A stretch of DNA of 16,869 bases from Porphyromonadaceae bacterium (GTDB lineage Bacteria > Bacteroidota > Bacteroidia > Bacteroidales > Paludibacteraceae): positions 1 through 16,869 of the forward strand of contig CAJPNS010000035.1 of assembly GCA_905372135.1 (NCBI GenBank), given 5' to 3'. A program made the translations under genes and the position numbers. The notes beneath the pieces are model-generated. The model was given only the letters and a program-made list of their open reading frames with translations. It made no database searches and had not been told where the DNA came from. Of the stretch, positions 7,727-15,764 are shown piece after piece. The first letter of the stretch is position 1. Each line of letters begins with the position of its first letter.

Positions 7727-7750
7727 AAACGATTTGTTTTATAATCGTTT
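7727..7750. terminator. Hairpin between convergent murF and antiporter genes
   Basis: AAACGATT (7727-7734) pairs perfectly with AATCGTTT (7743-7750) around an 8-base T-rich loop. It overlaps the antiporter stop codon and lies 33 bases past murF. There is no long T-run, so termination strength is uncertain, but the place and symmetry fit a two-way terminator. Confidence 0.5.
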
Positions 7751-10013
7751 AATTGTCGAGGCGTCGGAGTTTTTGTCTCTCGCCTACGATCCATATCAGG
7801 TCGTCCTGCTGCAAGACGGTGCTTGCCGAAGGTGAGAGGATACGCTCCTTGCCCCGTTCTATTGCCACTACGATACCGTCGGTATTTTCGCGTATCTTCG
7901 AGTTGCGTATGGTAATGCCTATCAGGTGGCTACCGGGATCGATAAAGTGCTTTTGTACCACGATGTCGTCCAGATTCAAGTTTTGGTGGACGGTCTTCTT
8001 TTCGTTAAGGAACTCTTTTTTGAACCGCTCTATCACCTCGTCGGTGCCGAATACTCCCACGTGGTCGAGGGGCATTATCTTGGCGTCGGGACCGGGCGAG
8101 TATATGATACTGTCGCCGCTTTTGATGTAAATGACATTGATGAGGAACTCTTTCCGCCAGTTGAGCTCACCCAGAGTACGCCCTACATATTGTGCATTCT
8201 TGGGTACTTCCAAGTCGGTAAGGTGAGCGTCCCAAGCCGATACGTCGTCGATGGAGTTTCGCAACCTCTGCCGTATGTTCTGTATAGGTTCGTTCTTTTT
8301 CTTCTCGGCAGCCTCCCTGACATTGAGGTTGGTAACAAATCGGGTCTCGATACGCTTGTAAAACCTCTGCATATATTTCGACAATAAAAATATTGCCACC
8401 ATCGTTATGGGCAGAAATATAAGTGTCTGCCCGACACTGAGGAACTTACTTACCAGATATCCTATCAGTATTATACCGATAATCATTCGCGATACGGCGA
8501 GTACGGATAGCTGCTTGTTGTTGTATTCGGGGCTGTCCCACAGCTCTCGGAGGGTTATGTAGTTGGGTTTTTTGTACATCAGAGCCCAGATGAAAGGAGC
8601 TGCCACAGCCAGAGTACCTATCATTGCAATCCATTCGGATATGTTGCCGTCGAATGTCTTGTGCAGAAAAGGCACTATCAGATACGACGATAGCAGTATG
8701 ATAAATACGACTACTGTACCGTTGAGCAATATCGTCTGCAGGCTGCCTTTGAGGAGTTGTCGCCACTCGGACTGAGAGCCGAGCACTTGCGAGCTTGCCG
8801 AGTAGCTGTTGAGTTTCTGCACGAACTTGGCGGGTAATATTTTCTCTATAAACAGATACACTCTGTCGCTGTATTTAATCATATAAGGAGTGGTGAATGT
8901 GGTGATGGCTGATGCTCCCACTGCTATGGGGAACAGAAACTCGTCTATTACCCCCAGCGACATACCCAGAGTAGCTACGATGAAAGCAAATTCGCCTATC
9001 TGTGCCATACTCATTGCCACCTGTACGGCGTGTTTTAGCGACTGCCCCGAGAGCAAAGCTCCAAGGAGCGTTGCCGAGAATTTACCCACTATGACCAGAA
9101 GCACCACCAGCAACACGGGTAAGCCGTATTGTACGATGACAGCGGGGTTTATCATCATACCCACCGATACGAAGAATATAGCCCCGAACAGGTCTTTGAC
9201 GGGTTTGAATATATGCTCTATACGTTCTGCTGCGAGTGTCTCGGCAAGGATAGACCCCATTATGAAAGCTCCGAGTTCGGCAGAGAACCCCGCTTGTGTC
9301 GCCACTATCACCATACCCAGACAAAGACCTATCGACAGGATAAGATACCCCTCGTCGTCGAGGAGGTTTTTTACCCGTTTCAGGAAAGTAGGTATGACGA
9401 ATATCCCCAGCAGAAACCAGAGTATAAGGAAGAAACCGAGTTTCAATATGGTCAAAAGCATCTCACCGCCCTCTACGCTCTGAGTAACGGCGACGGTCGA
9501 GAGCAACACCATAAGCAAGATGACCACTATATCCTCTACTATCAACACCCCGAAAACGGTCTTTGCGTAGTTTTTGGATTTAATGCCGAGTTCGTCGAAA
9601 GCCCTGATGATAATAGTGGTGCTCGACGATGCCAGCATACCGCCCAGAAAGAGGCAATTCATAGTACTCCAACCCAATGCCCTGCCCATAAGATAACCTG
9701 CGACGACGATGACCAATATCTCCACTATGGCAGTGATAGAAGCCGAAGCCCCCACACGCATCAGTTTCTTGAAACTGAACTCGAGCCCAAGGCTGAACAA
9801 CAAAAATATGACACCTATCTCGGCAAGCGTCTCCACATTGTGAATATCGGTAACGGTCGGCACTATATTGATATACGGACTCACCAGAAAACCTGCAATG
9901 ATGTATCCGAGTACGAGAGGTTGTTTTAGTTTTCTGAATATCAGAGTAACCATTGCGGCTACTATCAATATAAGCCCTAAGTCCGATATGAGAGGCGTAA
10001 GAGAGTTTTCCAT
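7749..10013 (-). CDS. CPA2-type cation/proton antiporter with two TrkA-C-like domains
   Basis: This membrane antiporter exchanges K+ or Na+ for protons. Of 754 residues, the exchanger domain (about 8-385, 12-13 helices) has LLFSLGLEF (71-79), ASSSTTIII (128-136), VEDI (159-162) and QIGEFAF (338-344), all typical of the KefB/CPA2 group. A further block of about four helices follows (about 425-545), then a cytosolic tail with two TrkA-C (RCK_C)-like units, about 593-668 and 680-750. No NAD-binding RCK_N domain is present between them. The frame stays open 191 codons further upstream, antisense to ruvX, but MENSLTPLISDLGL at 10013 is the family-like start and follows a promoter. RCK_C units bind c-di-AMP in some antiporters such as CpaA; that role here is inference. 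Confidence 0.92.
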   Translation of the reverse strand: MENSLTPLISDLGLILIVAAMVTLIFRKLKQPLVLGYIIAGFLVSPYINIVPTVTDIHNVETLAEIGVIFLLFSLGLEFSFKKLMRVGASASITAIVEILVIVVAGYLMGRALGWSTMNCLFLGGMLASSSTTIIIRAFDELGIKSKNYAKTVFGVLIVEDIVVILLMVLLSTVAVTQSVEGGEMLLTILKLGFFLILWFLLGIFVIPTFLKRVKNLLDDEGYLILSIGLCLGMVIVATQAGFSAELGAFIMGSILAETLAAERIEHIFKPVKDLFGAIFFVSVGMMINPAVIVQYGLPVLLVVLLVIVGKFSATLLGALLSGQSLKHAVQVAMSMAQIGEFAFIVATLGMSLGVIDEFLFPIAVGASAITTFTTPYMIKYSDRVYLFIEKILPAKFVQKLNSYSASSQVLGSQSEWRQLLKGSLQTILLNGTVVVFIILLSSYLIVPFLHKTFDGNISEWIAMIGTLAVAAPFIWALMYKKPNYITLRELWDSPEYNNKQLSVLAVSRMIIGIILIGYLVSKFLSVGQTLIFLPITMVAIFLLSKYMQRFYKRIETRFVTNLNVREAAEKKKNEPIQNIRQRLRNSIDDVSAWDAHLTDLEVPKNAQYVGRTLGELNWRKEFLINVIYIKSGDSIIYSPGPDAKIMPLDHVGVFGTDEVIERFKKEFLNEKKTVHQNLNLDDIVVQKHFIDPGSHLIGITIRNSKIRENTDGIVVAIERGKERILSPSASTVLQQDDLIWIVGERQKLRRLDN

Positions 10014-10037
10014 ACGAGTGGTGCGATACTTTATTTT

Positions 10038-10068
10038 TTTGCAAAAATAGAGAAAATAATTATATTTG
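10038..10068 (+). promoter_or_regulatory. Promoter of ruvX
   Basis: TTTG (10038-10041), a 19-base spacer and TATATTTG (10061-10068) form the best-matching Bacteroidetes -33/-7 promoter in the window. Transcription should start near 10075, giving a leader of about 26 bases before the ruvX ATG. Confidence 0.8.
10042..10049 (-). promoter_or_regulatory. Promoter (-7 element) of the antiporter gene
   Basis: TATTTTTG on the minus strand fits TAnnTTTG, 28 bases before the antiporter ATG. It lies wholly inside the -33/-7 spacer of the ruvX promoter on the other strand, so the two polymerases would compete. No clear -33 is visible. Confidence 0.5.
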
Positions 10069-10100
10069 TGCCTCCGTAATATGATAAAGCAGGGAATAAG

Positions 10101-10517
10101 ATGGCACGAATTTTGGCGATAGATTATGGAACGAAGAGAGTAGGGGTAGCCGTTACCGACCCGTTGGGAATGATTGCAGGGGCACTTGCAACGGTGGAGA
10201 CCCCCCGCATATTCGATTTCTTGAATGAATATTTGACGGTAAACGATTGCAACAGATTGGTGATAGGTTATCCGCTGACGCTCAGAAACGAGCCGGCAGA
10301 GGTAACACGTGAGATAGACCGCTTTATAGAACGTTTTGCCTCGCTGTATCCCTATATAGAGGTGATAAAATACGACGAGCGTTTCACCTCGAAGCTTGCC
10401 TTCGATACCATTTTGGCGAGTGGTATCGGACGCCGTAAGCGTCGCGACAAAGCCGTAATAGACCGCATCTCGGCAACTATTATCCTGCAGAACTATTTGG
10501 AAAGCATTTCCGTTTAG
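10101..10517 (+). CDS. ruvX: RuvX/YqgF-family putative pre-16S rRNA nuclease / resolvase
   Basis: This is an RNase H-fold nuclease of the YqgF family, linked to 5'-end maturation of 16S rRNA and, by fold, to Holliday-junction resolvases. It has the full length of 138 residues. The first acidic residue is D8 in AIDYGTKRVGVA. VIGYPLTLRN (54-63), YDERFTSKLA (91-100) and D121 in VIDRISATIILQNYL supply the remaining conserved positions; the family's usual A-A pair is S-A here, as is common in Bacteroidetes. It is a single gene with its own strong promoter, divergent from the antiporter and convergent with a GT4 gene. Confidence 0.93.
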   Translation: MARILAIDYGTKRVGVAVTDPLGMIAGALATVETPRIFDFLNEYLTVNDCNRLVIGYPLTLRNEPAEVTREIDRFIERFASLYPYIEVIKYDERFTSKLAFDTILASGIGRRKRRDKAVIDRISATIILQNYLESISV

Positions 10518-10578
10518 GCGGTCGCTCTGCGGTATGTTTATTTGAAATATTTCCCAGAGCAATATTGCCCGTTCGTTG

Positions 10579-10634
10579 GCAGACATCTTCGAGAGCCGAT
10601 AGTGTCTCGAGAGGCAAGCATTTTGGGGGTCTGC
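10579..10634. other. Possible stem-loop between convergent ruvX and GT4 genes
   Basis: GCAGAC (10579-10584) can pair with GTCTGC (10629-10634), enclosing a second stem TCGAGA/TCTCGA. It ends exactly at the GT4 stop codon, 62 bases after ruvX. There is no T-run, so this may be a weak two-way terminator or chance pairing. The 117-base gap holds nothing else I recognise. Confidence 0.25.
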
Positions 10635-11711
10635 TTAAATGGTCGAATATAATCGTTCGTATTCTTCGAAATGTCTGTCTGTAGCGAAAGCGGCAGCATA
10701 CTCCCTCTGCTCTTCTATTAGCGAGGGGTTTCGGTAAAATTCCTCCAAGTTGTCGTCTATTACCTTTTTCATTGTTTGGGCATCGAATTTGTTCCAGAAA
10801 AAGGCGAATCGGTCGCCTATCTCCTTGAGGCTTGTTTGGGGCGACGAAAATACGGGTTTACCCGCCTGCATTGCCTCTATTACGGGCAGCCCGAACCCTT
10901 CGAGCAGCGACGGTATGAGAAATGCTTCGCAATGTCGGTACATCCATATTTTCTCTTCGTCCGAAATACCTCCCATAAGCGTGATATTATCGATATTTTC
11001 GCTGTCGATACGTTTTCTTATCATATCGGCATAAGGAGTCGGAAGTCCGCTAATATAACCGTCTTTACCTGCAATATACAGATGTTTTTCGGGTAGCAAC
11101 TTCATCAAATCGAGTAGAACGTGGAAGTTTTTTTTCTCTACCAATACTCCTATTGCGAAGAAAAACGGTGCTCGGATATCGATATCGGGTTTCTGTGCCT
11201 TTGATACGTCGAGCTGCTTTACTTGATTGTATATCACCCGACATAGCTTGCCATCGAGGCTGAAATTACGCTCTACCTCTCGCTTCGTAAAGTCGGAAAT
11301 ACATACTATTTGGATTGCCTTTTTTATTGTACGCTGTATTCGTCGTTGTGCAGTGGCTCGCTTTTTTGCATCTTTTTCTTCGTACAGATAGTTCAAGTCG
11401 TGTATGGTGACGATATGTTTCGTGGCGGCAGACGATGGTTTGAATCTTGTAAGCTGGTCTATCGAATGCCAAACGTCGAACTTCGGGAAAAGATATCGGC
11501 AGTGTCGTAGCCACCAATTATCCGACGAGATATAATGTATCTCGCTACCGAATGCACCGAAATATTTTTTTGGTAGCAATAGATATAGCCGATAGTCTGC
11601 CTTGTCTGCCTTATAGTGCTTCGCAAAATACCTGCCGTAACTTAGAGCGACTTGCCCCAGACCGCTGTATGTATTGTACAATGCCGACAAATCTACTAAA
11701 AGCCTTTTCAT
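10635..11711 (-). CDS. Family 4 (GT-B) glycosyltransferase
   Basis: This is a cytosolic or membrane-peripheral retaining glycosyltransferase, probably in surface polysaccharide or glycan synthesis; acceptor and donor are unknown. Of 358 residues, the N-terminal Rossmann half starts MKRLLVDLSALYNTYSGLGQ with the glycine-rich acceptor loop, and TIHDLNYLYEE lies at 102-112. The C-terminal donor half has FAIGVLVEKKN (185-195), LYIAGKDG (211-218) and the E-x7-E motif EGFGLPVIE (E271 and E279). The start at 11711 follows a promoter element. It is a single gene, 118 bases downstream of the outer-membrane barrel gene, and does not look cotranscribed with it. Confidence 0.9.
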   Translation of the reverse strand: MKRLLVDLSALYNTYSGLGQVALSYGRYFAKHYKADKADYRLYLLLPKKYFGAFGSEIHYISSDNWWLRHCRYLFPKFDVWHSIDQLTRFKPSSAATKHIVTIHDLNYLYEEKDAKKRATAQRRIQRTIKKAIQIVCISDFTKREVERNFSLDGKLCRVIYNQVKQLDVSKAQKPDIDIRAPFFFAIGVLVEKKNFHVLLDLMKLLPEKHLYIAGKDGYISGLPTPYADMIRKRIDSENIDNITLMGGISDEEKIWMYRHCEAFLIPSLLEGFGLPVIEAMQAGKPVFSSPQTSLKEIGDRFAFFWNKFDAQTMKKVIDDNLEEFYRNPSLIEEQREYAAAFATDRHFEEYERLYSTI

Positions 11712-11739
11712 TATCCACGATTATCTGTTAAAATTTCCG

Positions 11740-11775
11740 CAAAGATAATACTTTTGAGCAATTTGTAGGTTGCTC
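11740..11775 (-). promoter_or_regulatory. Promoter of the GT4 gene with upstream inverted repeat
   Basis: TATCTTTG on the minus strand (11740-11747) fits the -7 consensus, 28 bases before the ATG. Eight bases upstream, GAGCAA (11756-11761) and TTGCTC (11770-11775) form a 6-bp inverted repeat with an 8-base loop covering the -33 region. This is either the end hairpin of the barrel gene or an operator. Confidence 0.6.
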
Positions 11776-11829
11776 TGCAATCTCTTTCGTCTATGTCGGT
11801 TACTTTACGGTAAAATGCGATATATGTTG

Positions 11830-14337
11830 TTAGTTAGGAGCGTTTCCGCCACTACCGCCACCCGATTTGACGTCGTCGTTGGAGATGCCTCGTTCCGCTT
11901 TTTTGATTTGGGCTTTCATCTCGCCAAATCGCCACGATACGGAGATACTAAACGAACGAGCAGGCGACCTCGATACCGAATTCGACGTATATACGCCCTC
12001 TGCCCACGACGTAGAGCGATAGACTCTGTACTTCTCCAAGAAGTTATATGCCCCAATACTTACCGATAGTTTGTCGCCTTTGAGAAAACTACGCGATAGT
12101 GAAGTGTAGTAGTAGTACCAGCCGGTGCCCTTGTAACGGTACGAGGTAGAGACGGGATTACCGCCTATGCCTATATGTAATCGCATCTTCCAAGGCAGAT
12201 GAAAATTGACACCTCCGTACCCGCTAAAAAATGCTCCCTCCGATATACTTGCTCTGTTGGTATAGCGTGAGTATCCCGCCGAAAGCGACGTCCAGAAGCT
12301 AAACCACTTAATAGGATTGTAGTTTATGTAAAAACTACCACCTAAGTTACCGTTGCTACCGATATTGGCATAGGTATGATATCTAATGCCCTTGCTATCG
12401 ACCGAGTCGTTGCTCTCTATCGAGTTATTGACGATAGAGGAGTATACCGATATGCTGAGGTTTAATTTCTGAGAAAACAGCCCGTAGCTCACCGAAAAGT
12501 TATGGCTGCGTTCCGATTTAAGATTAGGGTTACCGTAAGATATGAGGTACGGGTCTGTGTCGTCGACGTATGGGTTCAGAAACCAGATACTCGGACGAGA
12601 AATACCGTTGTTGTAGCTCACACGCAGGTTCGAGGCGTCTGTGAGTTTAAAGCTTGTAGATACGTATGGTATGAGGTCTAAAAACCGTACCTTGAAGTTC
12701 CTCGCTGCCTCGTCCGCAAAACGTACGTCTTGGTACGTTCCCTCCAATCGTCCGCCCAGACGCAGCGAAAACTTTTTCAGTTTGAACGTATACGAGGCGT
12801 ATGCTCCGACTATGTGTTGATAGTAGTCCATATCGTTCTCTTTGCGTATATTGCCTTTGTCGTCCAAGTCGTATTGGTCGTATTCGCCAGTAATGGGATT
12901 ATAACGGCGGTATTGGTTGTCGGAGGCGTTACGACGCAATATATACTTTATCCCTGCTTCGACGACGTGCTTGCTGCTGTCGAACGGCTCGGTGTAGTCT
13001 ATCTGTAATGTATGCGAATTGCTTGTTTCCGCCTTGGTGTAGCGAACATCTCGCTCTTTGGTTGCCAAGGTGTTGGGCTGAGTCGTATCGAGTTTCAGTT
13101 TGGTGAATGTTTCCGAAATGTCGGGTGGCGATACGTCGAAATTGTACGATACGGTCAGTAGTTGGTCGGGCTTGCGGAACGACCTCTGATAGTCTATATT
13201 ACCATAATACGATAAGCTTGTGTTGTTCGACGACGACAACGTATTGTAAGCAGATACGATATTGCGGTTTTTATCGTAATACAGTGAATAGTCGTCGTTT
13301 TGATAGGAATAGAAACTTCTGCCTGCTCCGAAAGAAGCACTTACGAGATTGAGCGTATCGAACTCGTAGCTTATCTCTATATTGCCTTGATTACCATTGT
13401 TTTTATAGTCGCTACTACTACCGTTTTCGGAAAATTTGTAAGGAGCGGCATCGCTGTGATTCTCGAAATTGCCTTGGCTGCTGTTGAGGTTGTTTTGGGA
13501 CAATCTGTAATTGTAGTTACCCGATAGCCCGAGTTTCCCTATTTTGGAGGATATGAATGCTCCCGTATTGAAGTAGCTTTTCGTATCTGCCGATACTCTG
13601 ACGCTTCCCCGATAGCCCTGCAATGCACTCTGTGTGACGATATTGAGTATAGCTCCGATACCCTCGGCATCGTATTTTGCTCCCGGGTCGGTGATGACCT
13701 CTATCCTCTTTATCGATGTAGCGGGCATACTCTTCAAGATGTCTTTCGGGTTTTTGGCAACCATATTCGAAGGCTTGCCGTTGACGTATACGGTGAAAGA
13801 CGATGAGCCTTTTACCTTTATATTCTCGTCTTGGTCGAGCGTAACGAGCGGTACTTTACGCAGCATATCCATTACCGTGTTTGTTTTGCTTTCGGGGTCT
13901 GCCTCTACATCGTAGTTGATACGGTCTAATGTCTGTGTTACAAGCGGTTTGTATGCTATTACCGATACGCCCGCAAGTTCTTCGCCATCTTTTAGCACTA
14001 CCCTACCTAAGTCTATCTGCTTGTTGTCGTTAAGTACGACTGTCGTGTTGTACGATGTCTTAGCTGTCGCACCGACGGTTATGTATATGGTGTCGGCAGC
14101 CGACTTGTACTCTGCCTCGAAACGCCCGTTGTCGTCTCCCGAATAACGTGCCTTGTAATTGGTTGTCGTGCTGTCGGTTCGGATAGAGATTGTGGGATAG
14201 GCCACAGCATTGCCTGCGGAGTCTACGGCAACTCCTTTTATGGTGTAAACTATCTGCTTGCCTGCCTCTTGCGACAGCATTGCACGGGGAATAATACAAA
14301 ATACGGATAAGACGAGTAGTGCTCTGAGGTACTTCAT
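11830..14337 (-). CDS. TonB-receptor-like outer-membrane beta-barrel protein
   Basis: This outer-membrane protein of the OMP_b-brl_3-like family is related to TonB-dependent receptors; its ligand is unknown. Of 835 residues, a signal peptide (1-22) is followed by a carboxypeptidase-regulatory-like beta-sandwich (about 30-118). A plug-like domain (about 125-238) contains YVNGKPSNM and the signature RIEVITDPGAKYDAEGIGAILNI spread over 211-233. A barrel of Tyr/Asn-rich strands fills about 240-805. The tail RGISNDDVKSGGGSGG is typical of these Bacteroidetes proteins. No SusD partner lies beside it, so it is not a standard SusCD pair. Two earlier in-frame ATGs exist (14445 and 14379), but only 14337 gives a clean signal peptide. 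It has its own promoter with a palindrome. Confidence 0.9.
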   Translation of the reverse strand: MKYLRALLVLSVFCIIPRAMLSQEAGKQIVYTIKGVAVDSAGNAVAYPTISIRTDSTTTNYKARYSGDDNGRFEAEYKSAADTIYITVGATAKTSYNTTVVLNDNKQIDLGRVVLKDGEELAGVSVIAYKPLVTQTLDRINYDVEADPESKTNTVMDMLRKVPLVTLDQDENIKVKGSSSFTVYVNGKPSNMVAKNPKDILKSMPATSIKRIEVITDPGAKYDAEGIGAILNIVTQSALQGYRGSVRVSADTKSYFNTGAFISSKIGKLGLSGNYNYRLSQNNLNSSQGNFENHSDAAPYKFSENGSSSDYKNNGNQGNIEISYEFDTLNLVSASFGAGRSFYSYQNDDYSLYYDKNRNIVSAYNTLSSSNNTSLSYYGNIDYQRSFRKPDQLLTVSYNFDVSPPDISETFTKLKLDTTQPNTLATKERDVRYTKAETSNSHTLQIDYTEPFDSSKHVVEAGIKYILRRNASDNQYRRYNPITGEYDQYDLDDKGNIRKENDMDYYQHIVGAYASYTFKLKKFSLRLGGRLEGTYQDVRFADEAARNFKVRFLDLIPYVSTSFKLTDASNLRVSYNNGISRPSIWFLNPYVDDTDPYLISYGNPNLKSERSHNFSVSYGLFSQKLNLSISVYSSIVNNSIESNDSVDSKGIRYHTYANIGSNGNLGGSFYINYNPIKWFSFWTSLSAGYSRYTNRASISEGAFFSGYGGVNFHLPWKMRLHIGIGGNPVSTSYRYKGTGWYYYYTSLSRSFLKGDKLSVSIGAYNFLEKYRVYRSTSWAEGVYTSNSVSRSPARSFSISVSWRFGEMKAQIKKAERGISNDDVKSGGGSGGNAPN

Positions 14338-14393
14338 ACAGTAATTTTTTATGTTTCTTACTGTTAACGGCTCTTCCATTGTATTTATTTTAC

Positions 14394-14431
14394 CAAAAAT
14401 AAAATTTTGGCAAGGGAAGAAATTTTCTTCC
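14394..14431 (-). promoter_or_regulatory. Promoter of the barrel gene with an operator-like palindrome
   Basis: TATTTTTG (minus, 14394-14401) is the -7 element, giving a leader of about 50 bases. A near-perfect palindrome, GGAAGAAA-T-TTTCTTCC (14415-14431), covers the -33 region. A second inverted repeat, CCAAAA (14393-14398) with TTTTGG (14405-14410), spans the -7 element. Such symmetry suggests a repressor or activator site. Confidence 0.5.
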
Positions 14432-14474
14432 ACTAAAAAACACATAAAGCACTATATACCAATAGTTTTATTAC

Positions 14475-14521
14475 AAAAAAAACATCCGTAGATTTTCATT
14501 ATGACACAGCCTATTGATGTT
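14475..14521 (-). terminator. Possible terminator of the upstream GT4 gene
   Basis: On the minus strand AACATC (14516-14521) can pair with GATGTT (14481-14486), followed by a run of eight T (A at 14475-14482 on the plus strand). It starts 12 bases after the GT4 stop. The 29-base loop makes the stem weak, but the T-run is convincing. Confidence 0.4.
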
Positions 14522-14532
14522 TCGTTGGCAAA

Positions 14533-15576
14533 TCAATGAGCATTTACCTCTGCTAGCAATTTTTCCCAACGGGCTACGATGTTATCTACCGCAAATCGCT
14601 TTACGCTCACGAGCGACTCTTGGGCAAATGCCTTCTTCATTGCTTCGTCGCTCATCAGTTTGTCGAGAGCTTCGGCTAACTTGTCGGTATCGGTAGGCGG
14701 CACAAGTATGCCCGTTTTACCGTCTTCTACTATCTCGGCAGGTCCCGTATCGCAGTCGAAGCTCACTATCGGCAGCCCTGCAGCCATTGCCTCGATGAGT
14801 ACGAGCGGCAACCCTTCGTATCGCGACGACATCGCCATAATGGAAGCCTGTCGGTACTGTGCCTTTATATCTTTGGTGGCGGGTATTATCTCGACGCTGT
14901 CGCCGATACCGAGCTCAGATATTTGTCTTTCGAGCCGTCGGAGGTGGCTGCCCGACCCTACGATACGCAGCTGCCAGCCATTGCGGCGTTCGGTGGTCTT
15001 TGCCCACGCATCGAGCATCATATCGAAACCTTTCTGCCCCGCAAGTCGTCCGACGGCAAGCACTCGCTTCTCGGTCAAGGGAGATGGCTCTATGTCGTTT
15101 ATGGTGATGGGGTTGGGTATACAGACGGCGTTGGTAGCACCGAAAAGCCTCTTGTAGTTGTCGGCGTCGCGTTGTGTGAGCGTAACTATACGCTGCGATG
15201 TACGAACGGCTATCTTACGCGATAGTTTATGCAGCGGATGCCAATTGATGTTGGTATTGAAGTGCTCCCATGTAATCGAGCGTAAACCTTTCGCTGCGGG
15301 AGCGTTCATAAAGAGTCGGTGCGAGCCGAGAAAGACTACCACGTCGGGTTTCTCGACGCGGTACAGTTGTCGGAGTCGGCTTATACGAAGGGCTCTGCCT
15401 TTTTTCAGGTAATGGAGTTTTACCTCAGACCGTAGCGGGAAGAACGGTTTGCCTTGCTGCAAACATACGATACCTGTTTGGTAACCTCTTTTTGCGAGCT
15501 CACTTGCGATGACCGAAGTTACTCTCTCTATGCCTCCTTGGTCGTGCAATCCACGTATTACGAATAGTATTTTCAT
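14533..15576 (-). CDS. Family 4 (GT-B) glycosyltransferase
   Basis: This is a retaining GT4 enzyme, probably in surface polysaccharide or lipopolysaccharide synthesis; specificity is unknown. Of 347 residues, the acceptor loop is HDQGGIERV (11-19). The donor half begins RVLAVGRLAGQKGFD (171-185), continues with RIVGSGSHLRRLE (204-216), and carries YEGLPLVLIEAMAAG (E254 and E262). DTGPAEIVEDGKTGILV (276-292) matches the nucleotide-proximal loop seen in capsule-type GT4 enzymes. It is not close in sequence to the GT4 at 10635, so the two are not a recent duplication. It has its own promoter and probably its own terminator, separate from the barrel gene downstream. Confidence 0.93.
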   Translation of the reverse strand: MKILFVIRGLHDQGGIERVTSVIASELAKRGYQTGIVCLQQGKPFFPLRSEVKLHYLKKGRALRISRLRQLYRVEKPDVVVFLGSHRLFMNAPAAKGLRSITWEHFNTNINWHPLHKLSRKIAVRTSQRIVTLTQRDADNYKRLFGATNAVCIPNPITINDIEPSPLTEKRVLAVGRLAGQKGFDMMLDAWAKTTERRNGWQLRIVGSGSHLRRLERQISELGIGDSVEIIPATKDIKAQYRQASIMAMSSRYEGLPLVLIEAMAAGLPIVSFDCDTGPAEIVEDGKTGILVPPTDTDKLAEALDKLMSDEAMKKAFAQESLVSVKRFAVDNIVARWEKLLAEVNAH

Positions 15577-15599
15577 TGACGAATATCGATTGTTTTTTG

Positions 15600-15607
15600 C
15601 AAAGTTA
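15600..15607 (-). promoter_or_regulatory. Promoter (-7 element) of the GT4 gene
   Basis: TAACTTTG on the minus strand is an exact TAnnTTTG match, 23 bases before the ATG at 15576. It is the same octamer as the internal atp promoter. No obvious -33 TTTG at the right distance. Confidence 0.65.
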
Positions 15608-15694
15608 ATATTTTTCTCAAGATAAAACTTTATCGGGCAAACGTGTCAGACATAGCTTACATAAACAGCTTCGGTCGACATTCGGATAAAATAC

Positions 15695-15753
15695 AGACAA
15701 AACACAAAGAGCAAACCATATTCGGGCTTGCTCCTTTGTCTTTGTCTTTTTTA
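15695..15753. terminator. Long imperfect hairpin after the repeat lipoprotein
   Basis: Two 20-base arms (15695-15714 and 15728-15747) pair with 15 Watson-Crick pairs, two G-T pairs and a three-base internal loop, around a 13-base loop. It starts 18 bases after the lipoprotein stop. The T-run (15748-15752) follows the arm on the plus strand, so as a terminator it is stronger for plus-strand transcription than for the lipoprotein mRNA; it may work both ways. Confidence 0.6.
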
Positions 15754-15764
15754 GTATTTGTCTC

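Noticed and set aside
10014..10586. The antiporter frame stays open for 191 more codons upstream, antisense to ruvX
   Set aside because: The extension has no antiporter or membrane character, covers ruvX, and a family-like start with a promoter lies at 10013.
11804..11814. Short palindrome TTTACGGTAAA after the barrel gene
   Set aside because: Only 11 bases, not placed at a promoter or followed by a T-run; could easily be chance.
11830..14445. Longer start for the barrel protein at 14445 or 14379
   Set aside because: The 14445 start lies upstream of the -7 element and both hide the signal peptide. The start at 14337 gives a normal one.
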